Assembly (NCBI GenBank): GCA_020726505.1
Contig: JAHLEZ010000007.1
Location: 806,001 to 870,000 of the forward strand
Reading direction: 5' to 3'
Source: Leptodontidium sp. MPI-SDFR-AT-0119
Taxonomy: Eukaryota > Ascomycota > Leotiomycetes > Helotiales > Leptodontidiaceae
DNA length: 64,000 bases
Part shown: positions 24,135 through 34,849 of the stretch, one piece after another
Numbering within the stretch: position 1 is the first letter of the stretch
Layout: each line of letters starts with the position of its first letter
Notes under the pieces: model-generated
Database searches by the model: none
The model's input: only the letters and a program-made list of their open reading frames with translations
Told to the model about the DNA's origin: nothing
Position numbers and translations under genes: made by a program

Positions 24135-24977
24135 TCAACAATTCCATCCGCCATCTACACTATAGGTAGCCCCTGTGATATAGGTTGCCTCGTCACTGAG
24201 CAGAAAAGCTATTAAGCTCGCGCACTCTCCCGATACGCCCTGCCTTCCGAGTGGCACTGATACAGCTTCGCCCTTGGTCTTCAAATCGGTAGCTGCGGCT
24301 GCCATGGTCATTGGGGTCACTATGCTTCCGCTAATTCAAGAATTCGCCATTAGCAAAATGCGCTTTCAGTTGAGCTTTTAGTAGATCACTTACGGAGCAA
24401 TCGAGTTTACTCTAACTCCTTTGCCTCCAATCTCCTTTGCTGCACTCCTCGTGAGTCCCACAACACCATGTTTGCTAGCAGCATATGCCCCGTTATTCGG
24501 CCTCCCTGTCACACCTGCAATGCTGGCCGCATTGACAATACTGCCACCGTTTGAAATAACTTTCATCTGGGCTCGCATGCAATGCATAACGCCCGTCAAA
24601 TTGACTCCAATAACAAAATCCCACTCGTCCTCGTCCATTTCGGCAATACCACCTAAGCCTAAGCCAATGCTTTTAGGTATCACCCCAGCTAGGTTGACCC
24701 CTCCATCAAGCTTTCCGAATTTCGAAATCGTGGCAGAGATCCAGGCGTCGACTTCTGAAGATTTACGTACGTCTAGAGGGAAGGTCAACACTTCCACGTT
24801 GTGCTCGGATATTATATCTGTTGAGGCAGCTTTGAGGGCACCGTCGTTGAGATCGGCAAGAGATAATGAAGCGCCACGACTTGCAAGAAGATGGGCTGTT
24901 GCAAGACCAATTCCTGAAGCACCACCTGTGATAGCAATGACTTTGCCTTGTAGAGAGGCTGTAGGAGAGTATGGCAT
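24135..24977 (-). CDS. Short-chain dehydrogenase/reductase, FabG-like, two exons
   Basis: Exons are 24977-24394 and 24330-24135, with a 63-nt intron (donor GTAAGT, branch CTAAT/CTGAA region) and 259 residues. Marks are ITGGASGIGLATAHLL (cofactor), LADLND with an acidic residue after beta-2 (favouring NAD), LDV, NLAG (NAG variant), NAASIAG with catalytic Ser, YAASK, VNSIAPG across the splice junction, and VDGGWNC at the end. It is a typical 3-oxoacyl-ACP-reductase/cyclic-alcohol-dehydrogenase-like SDR of unknown substrate. It lies just downstream of the MULE repeats, on the opposite strand. Confidence 0.88.
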
Positions 24978-27900
24978 TGCGAATAGGAATTGTGCTGAAA
25001 TAATAAATCAGATTCGAGGTAGCAATCCTCACCCAAATCGTCTGCCATTGTTTTAATAATCACCTTCAGATTGGTTTATAGCTTGGCGAGCAGAAGCTGT
25101 GTGACGTTGCTAGGGTTCTCCAAATCGGAAAAGGATTTCCTACTGGGGGCACATTGTGTAGAATTAGGATACGCGCCGACTTGAGATTTGTAATGATCGA
25201 GAACAGCTCCCCAACGATAAATGGCACGGATCAGCACGAGGCTTGGCGGAGGGTACAGTAACTACTATTACTGTAACGCTGACTGACCCCGCATCTTCGG
25301 GTTCTTGTCCTCGCGCACCAGCTTGGTTATTCCTCTCGTCCCTCGTCTCAGGGCATTTGTGGGCTTGAAAACGCAAACATTTTGTCACCCGCCTGGAAAA
25401 AGATAAGCGCATCTACCCCGCATATTCGTATCGGGTGGCACCTTTGTCGTAGAAATGGACACGCATGAATCTCAAGTATTATAGCTGTCGCTATGTAAAC
25501 AAACCTCAAACATTGTGTGCTAGTTTATATCTTACTTCTCCCTGTTTTTTGAGGCCTCTATCTCTAATTATCAAGTGGATTATTGGCGCTGTAAATAAGT
25601 TAAGCCCCTTGTAGTCTCTTCCGCACATCTATCTCAAGAATATGTTCTTTGAGAACCTAATATACGTTCATCTCATCGAAGGATATAAAGCACATTCACT
25701 TTATCATCAGGTTCTAAATTTAATTATTTACTGGTGAAATTCACCGCTTCGTGCTTACGTGATTCTTGCCATCTCGTGCAGGAGTGTGAATTAAACACAC
25801 CTCTCACTCAGCCAAGATCGCCGCCTTCCACAAGATTGACACCAACAACCTGGAATACAATAACACGGTCCACCTCTGGATCAATAAACCCTAAACCCAT
25901 TCTATCGACTTTGAGCCGAGAAGAAGCGGTATCCTTTCCCTGACGACGACGACCAGATAGTTCCGCGGTCCTACCTTCCCAACTCCCAATCGGCCACCCC
26001 CACCGAGTTCGAGCGACGCCGCTAGCGAGGATGGATACAAATCAACTGGATCAGAGTACGAGGAACCGCCTCCATACGAAAGTGATTACGAAGACGACGT
26101 CGACGCTGACTTCGAAGATGTCGAGCCCCACGAGATCAGAAATACAAAGGATGAACTGGACAACACGCGCGAGGATGACGAAACCTTAGGCTCGTGAATA
26201 CCAGCGAAGGTTCTAGGTGAGTAATCAAGTCGAGTTTCTGTCTCTCGGATACTAACCTACTTATTAAACTTCTTATTGTTTCTGATCAGTTGAGACTCGA
26301 GATGTGACGCCAAACCGAGTCTTCCACCCCTCTCGCCTAGTGCTTTTCTTATGCTTCCCAATACCAGCGAATACGAAATCGGCGACGTCGGCTTTGCTCC
26401 TTATTCTGCACTCTATCTTCTAATTCTCTTTTGTCTACACAAAAACTCAATCGTTGGTAACGCTGAGCTCATTTTTCGCCTTTCTTTGCATCCAAATACT
26501 CACACGACTGGATGACGGCGAGTTGACTGGCTAATTCGACCACGGGGGGTTCGACGGATTGCCACTTTCTAATGAGAATTGCTATAGTAAGAGATGAGTT
26601 GTTTAACTTTTTTTCTCCCTTCTAAAAGCGAACGAGTGTATTTAAAGAGTCAGATCTGCGGCGGCAGATGCTCTGAGAGTGGCTGGTAGCGAGCGAGAGT
26701 TAGGACGTTCTTGCGAAGACGTTTTCCGAGAATGAATAACGTCCATAATTCTTTGAGCCTCTTACAAACATTACGGTCTCGCAAGCAGTTTATCAGATAG
26801 CAAATCAAAAGTTATTGAACTCTTCTATTTGCCGTGTATCATGCATAAATATGTTGTCGTACTCGCCGAAGGAGTTGGAAACAGATGCTCTTGACTCCCT
26901 CTAACAACACATATTACAACAGCGACAGGCAGTGCCACCAGGAAGGGAAGAACTAGGTGCTGCTGCTTCAGAAAATAGACGCCGCCCAAATCCTCCGTTG
27001 CCTCCTGTCCTCGAATTTCTCCCATGGGGGTATCGCAAGAGATGCATAGCATTATTTAATGTACATGAGAAAGAAGAAACCGGAGTGCGATGTTGTTTAG
27101 TAGGGTGTGATGTTGCTCCTGTTCGTGATGCGTGCATATACTAATACTGCATTTCTTTAAGATTGAAAATACCTTTGTCGCCACGGTTGAGAAGGAATCA
27201 AAGCGGAAGACAAAATCCAAAGCCAGTAGCAATGAGATTACTCTGATAGACTCTAGCGACGAGGATGACAGTTACGAAATGAAGGTTGGCGGCTCAAGCC
27301 TTAACCTACATAAGTCATCTAACCTCTGACAAGTCATGAGATATTTTACTGGCTAATAAGAGGTGCTAACCCCCTCGCCCACTCGAGCGAGCCAAGATAG
27401 GGGTGGTAAATTTTCACTATTAGCAAGGAAAACAAAGCTATAATACATCTCCAATGTTTGATTATCATACCTAAACTTATTAAATGCAGTACTTACGACC
27501 GAAGAGATTAGACAGAAGAATATCGGGCCCCTTTTCTGCGATTTTGTGACACTGTGAGGGATGGAAACCTAATAATCATAGAACAAAAGAGGTAGCGTAA
27601 GTAATATACGAACAAAACCCCCAGAATTCGAGAAATTACAAATTGATCAATACTGATGATATCTTCGTTTTAAGAAGTTCAAATTTTTAACGAGAGGACA
27701 AAAATATGTTTTATCAAACAGAATACAATAATGGACGGGGACTCTCGCAGAAACTACAAGTTGTTGCCTCCTTACATAGCGGGATGGTTTGCGCGGCCAG
27801 GTGACAAAGAAGTATTCCAGAGTCCCTCAGTGGATGTTTCCATCTTAGTTAAGGGAAAAAACTTCAAAGCGATCGCAGCCATCGATCACAAGACAAACGT

Positions 27901-28345
27901 AGTCTACAAGCCGAGTTTAAAGGGACACAAGAAATGAGGGGCCACTGTGCTTTTTTTAAGTGACTTCAGCAATGCCGTGCCATTACTTATTGTTTGAAAT
28001 CGAAGATCGGCCAAGCGCAAGAGCAAGAGTAAAGAGTTCCGATAAAGATATATGTCAAATTATTAACGAAAGTATAGAGGTATCATCCAGCTCGCACTTC
28101 TCCAGTTAAACAAACGGCAGGTATTGTACTCCTCCTCCCCTGGTATTGACAATCCAACACCTCACTCCAAACTCTCGAAATTCAAACAAGCAATCATCAA
28201 AGGAAATCCACCCAAGGAAATAAAACCATCGCTCACACTCGCGCTTCTTGCAGAACCAAAGAAACATCCCAAGAAAAGCACTTGCAGCAATTTCTCGCTT
28301 AGCTAAGCGAGAGTGCATCGCTGGCTGCCCGAGTGAGCAGAGTGT
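24978..28345. other. Gene-poor stretch with coding debris
   Basis: Three pieces look protein-like. About 25999-26198 (plus) is an acidic frame with SEYEEPPPYESDYEDDVDAD. 26860-27144 (plus) contains RRPNPPLPPVLEFLPWGYRK and has a TAA where CAA is likely upstream. 27155-27329 (plus), preceded by an intron-like TACTAAT...TTTAAG end, contains SSNEITLIDSSDEDDSYE. A 68-codon ATG frame at 27731-27937 is basic and unrecognised. None gives a complete gene. The remainder is AT-leaning and stop-rich. Confidence 0.4.
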
Positions 28346-30128
28346 CTAAATCGGATACTCCTGGCTGGTAACAGCCTTCTTCTCACTCACCATGCCTCCA
28401 CTCCCTTTCTCACTACCCGTCTCCTCAGCCGCATCGACAATATCACCATCAGCATCATACAACGCCTCATCACCATGGATCGTCTCAGGGATAAGCGTAT
28501 TCGCATCCGGCCAGAAATGGCTCAAGAGACTGTAACTCGTGAACGCACTCGTAAAGCCCCAGATGTAGAACATGTAGTAGATATATTTGGCGCCACCAGC
28601 ATCGACTTTAGGGTTGACAGACGATGCCATACCGGGGATGTTCGGCACAACTGAGATGAGGAAGGCGACAACGGCGCGCCAGTTAGTGCCGTATTTGTTG
28701 TATCTGTACCGGCCTTGGGATTTGTAGAGCGCAGGGACGTCGATGTGGGTTTTCTTCGTGATCCAGAAGTCGGCTGCGCAGATGGCTGCGATGGGGGCGA
28801 GGAAAATGCCTAGACCGGCCATGAATGAGAGGAGGGAGGCGGCGCTGTGGATGATCTTCCAAGGCACCATGATCCAGCCCGCGGTGATGGTGGTGATGAT
28901 CACGCCACGGCGGATGTTGATGTATTTTGGGAAGAGGGAGGTCATGTCGTTGGCGCAGGAGATAACATTGGCTGAGAGGTTCGTTCCGATTTGAGCTATG
29001 ACCCAGGCGAATCCTACGAAGAATGCTCCAGCTCGACCTGAAGGGCCATCCCATTGAGCGGCGAGCGTTAGGGGGTCCCAGATGTATTCACCGTAGACGA
29101 CCATAGCGCAACTGGTGGAGATGATACCGAAGAGACCGAGGACGAGTTGAATGAGTGGGAGGAATAGGACTTGCCAGTAGACTCCTTTTTCTTTCTTCAG
29201 GTAGCGAGTGAAATCTGGGATGTTGGTTGCCATAGTTGCCCAGCCACCTGTGATGGATGAGAGGGATGAGAGGATGAGCCAAGAACGCTTTGCGCCGTAG
29301 ACGCCATACTCTTGCTTCCAGATGTCTCCTGATCCGCCTGCTTTCTTGGTCATAGTGATGACTGTTGCGACGCAGGTGATTGTTACAACAACTGTTGAGA
29401 GTTAGATATGGCCTTGATGCTGTGGGATATGCTTACCAAACTTGAAGATGAAGAACCATTGTAATTTGTGTGGAGGAGTGAGGAGGATCGGGAACTGAAC
29501 AGACCAAAAGATGACATGGCTGACCATCTGCTGGGTTGTGATGCCGACCGTTTCCGGGATGTGATTGGGAATGTCGAGATATGAAGGCCAGATGGCACGG
29601 ATACATTGAGTCATTGCAGTAGATCCAGTATATGTTTGGATAGCATGCCAGAAGAGAGCAGTAGCCATACGGACAATGATGGCGAAGCGTGCAAAGTACC
29701 AACCGAATGATGATTTCATGGCGACGGGGAAGGGCACGTGAAGACGAGCTCCAAGGACACCATTCAAGACCAGAGGGACGGTGCAGCAAAGACTTCCGAA
29801 GATGATACAAACAATAGCTTCACGCCAAGTCAATCCCACAGCGAGAATGGAAGATGGAGCCATCCAAGATTGAGCGTTCAACGCATCTGAAAACCAGAAG
29901 CCGGCCATAGTTACCGCTGTCCATGTTCTACGGTCAAGAGGTGTGACATCCATGTCTATGTTTGTCCTGGATTTTGTCAGTACCGTGACTTGAAATGTGC
30001 CTGTAGATGACTTACCATGTCCCCTCGTCTCCGAAAGAGCCCTTTTGCTGGGGAAGAATCCATCCTGAAGGCTTTCTCTTCTCCTTCGCACCCTCCTTGA
30101 TCTTGGTAATCCGTTGACGGAAAGCCAT
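28346..30128 (-). CDS. NCS1-family nucleobase/allantoin-type permease, three exons
   Basis: Exons are 30128-30016, 29966-29437 and 29391-28346 (562 residues). Introns are 49 and 45 nt and the phases fit. It has a basic cytosolic N-terminus, then DLDPL-like VTPLDRRTWT, GFWFSDALNAQSWM (TM1 of NCS1 porters), FPVAMKSSFGWYFARF, and NIPDFTRYLKK. QIGTNLSANVISCANDM follows, with many hydrophobic helices (12 expected) and an acidic cytosolic tail. NCS1 porters import uracil, allantoin, uridine, thiamine, cytosine and similar compounds with protons or sodium. Substrate is not readable here. It is divergent from a 2OG dioxygenase and near a biuret/allophanate hydrolase fusion, which points to a nitrogen-rich heterocycle or ureide. 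Confidence 0.9.
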
Positions 30129-30749
30129 TTTGATGACTGCTGGTTCGATGACTGATATTCAGTCCGGTACTCTGAAATTTTCGTCGGTACTCTGAGATCT
30201 TCAGGTCCGGTCAGGATACCAGAAGATGCTGTCGCTGATGTCGCTGCTGATGTCGAAGTTCAAAAATCGGGGAAATCTCGCGATGTTATATGCATTTCCG
30301 AGCATCTCTACCACCATCATGATTCTTTCGAGAAACCCTAGATTGAGATGTGTATCTTGCGATAGAAGCTCTCGTGGTGTATCGATATCGATACCAAGAC
30401 CCGTGTTCGATAACACGATATGACGGTCTGGGGTAAATCAGCAGCGATAAGGGGTGCCAAGGGAGGTGTGGCCGTCGCTCGCCGGAGGGCAGAAGGGGCG
30501 CGCCTTGACTGTGTTGGGCTGGGACTTTCCCCGAAGAAGACTGTAGTGTGAAACATTTCCTACCAAAAGATATGTGGAGGATACGAGGAGGTGATTGGTG
30601 TGAGGGCCCTGGGTCGACGTGCTCGCTAGGCGTCCAGTGAGAGTGGGATGTGGCTTCATATATCTCTCTCAGGTTCCTTGACTTTGCTCTTTCTTCCATT
30701 CTCAGTCAATCAATTCAGCCATCTCATTCATAACTGTCAACCTGGCTTA
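30129..30749. promoter_or_regulatory. Shared divergent promoter with GATA-type sites
   Basis: This region lies between the permease and dioxygenase start codons. Three CGATAR elements are visible at 30360-30365, 30408-30413 and 30445-30450. They match the HGATAR core bound by AreA/Nit2-type nitrogen regulators. Such a short motif occurs by chance, so this is suggestive only. Confidence 0.45.
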
Positions 30750-31861
30750 ATGTCGGCCTTCACTTCTTTCTCTGGCAAGACTCGTGCCGTAGCCGATGAT
30801 ACCGCTTTACGACAAGCCACTTTTTCTGAAATCCCAATTATATCTCTCACATCACCTCTACCCGAACTGATCGAACAATTGAGAAATGCTTGCACAAAAG
30901 TAGGATTTTTCTACATCAAAGACCATGGAGTTCCTCAAAAAGTCATCGATGATACTTTCAAGTGTGCAGAGAATTTCTTCTCGCTGGAGAGAGAAGTGAA
31001 GGATGAGGTACATTACAAAAAGAGCAGTATCTTGAGAGGATTCGAACCTCCAGCAGAAGTTAGGACAGATGAGACGAAGAAAGCAGATATGAATGAGGCA
31101 TTCAATTGGGGGTATTCCCCAGAACTCGATCCAACAGTCTTGCTTTCAGACCAATCAATTCCAAGTAGGGAGCTTGCCAAGACCGAACTCTCACCATGGA
31201 AGAAACACTAAAACGTCCAGAAATCCAAGCACCAAATCCAATGACCGGCCCCAATGCCTGGCCTACGGTCCCCGGATTCAAGCCTACGCTGACGGCCTAC
31301 TACGGTGAGATATTGACGTTGGCCCGACGGCTCATTCGCCTATTTGCACAAGTTCTCAATCTCACACCAACATACTTCGACCACAAGTTCACACACCCAG
31401 GAGCCATGTGTCGAATACTGCACTGCCCACCTCAACCAACTACATCATCCGCTTTCGGCATCGGCGCACACACTGATATTGAATGCTTCACGATCTTGTG
31501 CCAGGGTACACAACCTGCTCTCCAGATCCTCAACACAGACGGCGAGTGGATCTCAGCGCCTCCAATCCCTGGAACGTTCGTGGTTAATATCGGGGATATG
31601 TTGAGTTATTGGAGTAACGATTTGTTTGTCAGTACGGTGCATAGAGTGCTGAATGTTACTGGGGAGGAGAGGTATTCGATTCCGTTCTTTATGGGACCAA
31701 GTTATGAGACGGTGGTTGAGCCTTTGGAGGGGTGTGTGAAGGAGGGGAGGAGGAATTACGAGAGTGTTCTTGCTGGGGATTATGTTTGGAGAAGGTTGTC
31801 TAAGAGTAGATTTAGTGATGAAGAGTATCAGAAGATGTTTAGTAAGGAAGTTATTGCCTGA
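30750..31861 (+). CDS. 2-oxoglutarate/Fe(II)-dependent dioxygenase, IPNS-like
   Basis: Exons are 30750-31164 and 31221-31861 (351 residues). The 56-nt intron has donor GTAGGG, branch CACTAAAAC and acceptor CCAG, and it joins the two frames in phase. The DIOX N-domain reads IPIISLTSPLPELIEQLRNA and VGFFYIKDHGVP. The core has the iron ligands His222-Thr-Asp224 (GIGAHTDIECFTIL) and His279 (STVHRV). Arg289 in RYSIPFF binds 2-oxoglutarate. This superfamily contains isopenicillin N synthase-like hydroxylases and fungal thymine-7-hydroxylase. Given the permease and amide hydrolase beside it, hydroxylation of an imported heterocycle is a reasonable guess, but not shown. Confidence 0.9.
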
Positions 31862-32632
31862 GATTGAGGGGTTGGGGGTGGAGAGGGAGGTAGGTCCCTG
31901 GTGGCCAAGGGCTGGAAACGGGTAACCTTAGCGAGAAGCTTTGCAACACTTTTTTCCAAGTTTCGAGCTTAAACTTTTCCATTCTTTCAAAATCTTCGAA
32001 TATCGATATCATAACTAACAACTAACTCATGCCACCAACACTTCTCTTCACCTCAATTTCAAAAGCCAATCATTAGCTACCTAGCTACCTTCTGAGCGCT
32101 ACAGATAGCTAGCCGACATGATACATCTGCCCCGCAGCGCCACTCAACGCCCACCACTCGCTCCCTTATCGCCGGTGGCCATCACGCCCTCGTTTGCCTT
32201 CGGCGTGCCTACGGCGCGCAGCCATCGGGGCGACGATAGTCTCACTGGGAATCCAGCGACGGCCAGAAAGTCATAATGTTGACCGGCGGCCGATATTCTC
32301 GAATGAGATGTCCTTGTTTCTATTCAACAATCCTGGAGGTGGCTTGAGATAGAAGTCCGTTTGTCTTCGTAAGCCGACAGATCGCTTCTCTTCTGGGGTG
32401 TTTGTGTCTTCTATCCATACTTGGTGGAGAGTCTTTTGGAGGGTTGACAATCCAACAACTCGCGTGAAGCTTGAGATTGAGGATTGCCCACTTTCCATGG
32501 ATCTTTTAGCTTCGGATCTCCCTTCTTCTATATAGACACGACGTCGAGCCAGATTTGAGCCTTCTCCAGAGATCAATTGTTCACAGAACCTCCATTCCTC
32601 CATCTGTTCTTCCCCGATCAGACGCTTTCAAT
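31862..32632. promoter_or_regulatory. Upstream region of the hydrolase fusion, GATA-type sites
   Basis: No gene is supported. GATA-type cores occur at 32103-32108 (AGATAG), 32166-32171 (TTATCG, reverse) and 32234-32239 (CGATAG). 32040-32110 has tandem CTAGCTAC-like words. The fused gene's leader is pyrimidine-rich (TCCATTCCTCCATC). Confidence 0.4.
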
Positions 32633-34849
32633 ATGGCTCCCTCTACCAAGATGTCTCTCCCTAATGCTCGACCATACACATTTACATTCCCTCCAGCAAC
32701 AACGGCACTCATCATCATCGACATGCAACGGGATTTCGTAGATCCAAGTGGCTTCGGATCGATCCAATGCGGAAACCCAGAGATATTCTCAGCCGTCCGA
32801 AACATCGTCCCAACATTACAGAAAGTCCTTCAGGTGTCCCGAGATATGGGTCTTCACATCATTCACACCAGAGAAGGTCATAAACCTGATCTGTCTGACT
32901 TGCCTCCTTCGAAGAAGTTGAGGCAGATTAGTGCGCCGAATGGACATCATACGATGGGTATTGGTGATCAGGGACCGATGGGGAGATTGCTGGTGAGAGG
33001 TGAGTGGGGACATGATATTATTGATGAATTGAGACAATTACCTGGAGAACCGGTTATTGATAAACCGGGAAAGGGGAGTTATTGGGGGACGGGTCTGCAT
33101 CGGGTTTTGTTGGCGAGAGGGATCACACATATCCTATTCTCTGGAGTGACGACAGAGTATGCTGTGAGAATGGACTTTTTCCTTTTTCTTTTGCTGACGA
33201 AAGACAGATGTTGCGTCACAACCACTCTCCGAGAATGTAACGATCGGGGTTTTGAGTGCTGCATACTCTCAGATTGTACTGGAGGCTTCGATGCACAAAT
33301 GGTTACTACATCCATGGATATTGTATGTGGACAGGACGGCCTCTTTGGCTACGTTGGAAACAGCACAGATTTCTTTGCATCAGCATCGAAGTCTCGCGAA
33401 TTGACCCCGCCATCCACCCCGCCAGCATCAGAAGATGTACTACTTCCTATCACGCAACTCCAGCAACGGTACAAGAGCGGACTCGAGACACCAGAAAATG
33501 TCATCAACTCTGTATTTGACCGAATTAAAAAATACGAGAAAGTCGACCCAGCTGTGTGGATCTCGAAACAGAATCGGCAGGATGCTGTCGCTGCAGCTAA
33601 GGCTCTCGTGGAGAAATTTTCTGGCAAGCCAATGCCTCCTCTATTCGGTATCCCGTTCGCATTGAAAGACAATATCGATGTAGAAGGTGTTGTGACCACT
33701 GCGACTTGCGAGACTTTCGCCTATACAGCCAAGTCAACAGCTCCTGCAGTACAATTACTACTTGACGCTGGAGCGCTGTACATTGGCAAACTCAATATGG
33801 ACCAACTCGCAACCGGCCTCTCGGGATGTCGATCTCCTTACGGCACTCCTCACTCTGTGTACAGCAGCGAGTATATTTCTGGCGGCTCGTCTTCTGGATC
33901 TGCTGTAGCTGTCGCAGCTGGACTTGTATCGTTTGCGCTTGGAACCGATACAGCTGGAAGTGGTCGTGTCCCTGCGGCATTCAACGGTATAGTTGGATTT
34001 AAACCCACCAAAGGCACAATCTCAGCTCGAGGTGTTGTGCCGGCATGCAAGAGCCTTGATACACTTTCTGTCATGGCACCAACTTTGACAGACGCCAGGA
34101 AAGTCTGGTACATCATCGACCAGCACGACTCCCTCGATCCCTACGCAAAAACACCCCTCAGTCTCTCACTATGGAAACAAGATTTCCGAGGCCCTCGAGA
34201 CGGGGGATTCGCATTCGGCGTCCCTCCCTCCTCAGCATTAGAAGCCTGCTCAAAAGAGTACCAAGAACTCTTCCAGACTTCGATCCAGAAATTGCGATCC
34301 TGTGGCGGTCGTTTAGTGGAGGTAGACTACACACCTTTCGAGAAAGCCTCAGATCTACTCTACGACGCCTCACTGGTACACGAGCGCATCTCCTCAATCG
34401 GCCACGAATTCCTCGAAGCGAACCTCTCTACCCTCCACCCAACCACCAACGCTCTCTTCACAGCCGCTCTCTCCTCCCCTTTGAAACCATGGAATGTCTT
34501 CCATGATCAATCCCTTCAAGCGCAGTATACAATGCAAGCGCAGCGAACGTTTGATACGCTCGAAGGCGGGGTGGACGTCCTCCTCGTCCCGTCGACGCCG
34601 TGTCATCCGACTATTCAAGAGATGGAGGCGGATCCGCTGGGCTTGAATGCGAAGGTGGGGATGTTTACGCACGCGGGGAATGTGGTGGATTTGTGTGGTG
34701 TGAGTGTGAATGCTGGATGGGTTGAGAGGGAGGGAGGGGTGAGGTTGCCGTTTGGTGTTACGTTTTTGGGGGGGAGTGGGTATGATGGGAAGGTGTTGGA
34801 TATTGCGAGTGTTTTTGAGGGGGTTGTTGCTGGTGGGAGTAAGATGTGA
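32633..34849 (+). CDS. Fusion: biuret-hydrolase-like cysteine hydrolase + allophanate-hydrolase-like amidase
   Basis: Exons are 32633-33156 and 33208-34849 (721 residues). The 51-nt intron is a multiple of three and stop-free, so an unspliced reading looks intact. Only removal (donor GTATGC, branch GCTGAC) restores GVTTECCVTTTLRE with the catalytic Cys. Residues 1-230 are an isochorismatase-fold hydrolase with triad Asp30 (IIIDMQRDF), Lys144 (IDKPGKGSY) and Cys177; HTREGHKPDLSDLPPSK and GDQGPMGRLLVRGEWGHDII recall biuret hydrolases. Residues about 255-721 are an amidase-signature domain with Lys328, cis-Ser402 and Ser426. Its FATGL-type MDQLATGLSGCRSPYG and GTDTAGSGRVPAAFNGIVGFKPT are close to allophanate hydrolases (AtzF type). 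The usual C-terminal decarboxylation domain is absent. Proposed reactions are biuret to allophanate, then allophanate to ammonia and CO2. Confidence 0.88.
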   Translation: MAPSTKMSLPNARPYTFTFPPATTALIIIDMQRDFVDPSGFGSIQCGNPEIFSAVRNIVPTLQKVLQVSRDMGLHIIHTREGHKPDLSDLPPSKKLRQISAPNGHHTMGIGDQGPMGRLLVRGEWGHDIIDELRQLPGEPVIDKPGKGSYWGTGLHRVLLARGITHILFSGVTTEYAVRMDFFLFLLLTKDRCCVTTTLRECNDRGFECCILSDCTGGFDAQMVTTSMDIVCGQDGLFGYVGNSTDFFASASKSRELTPPSTPPASEDVLLPITQLQQRYKSGLETPENVINSVFDRIKKYEKVDPAVWISKQNRQDAVAAAKALVEKFSGKPMPPLFGIPFALKDNIDVEGVVTTATCETFAYTAKSTAPAVQLLLDAGALYIGKLNMDQLATGLSGCRSPYGTPHSVYSSEYISGGSSSGSAVAVAAGLVSFALGTDTAGSGRVPAAFNGIVGFKPTKGTISARGVVPACKSLDTLSVMAPTLTDARKVWYIIDQHDSLDPYAKTPLSLSLWKQDFRGPRDGGFAFGVPPSSALEACSKEYQELFQTSIQKLRSCGGRLVEVDYTPFEKASDLLYDASLVHERISSIGHEFLEANLSTLHPTTNALFTAALSSPLKPWNVFHDQSLQAQYTMQAQRTFDTLEGGVDVLLVPSTPCHPTIQEMEADPLGLNAKVGMFTHAGNVVDLCGVSVNAGWVEREGGVRLPFGVTFLGGSGYDGKVLDIASVFEGVVAGGSKM

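Noticed and set aside
24421..25056. 211-codon open frame on the plus strand
   Set aside because: It is antisense to the FabG-like SDR, whose motifs and intron are clear; the plus-strand translation has no domain.
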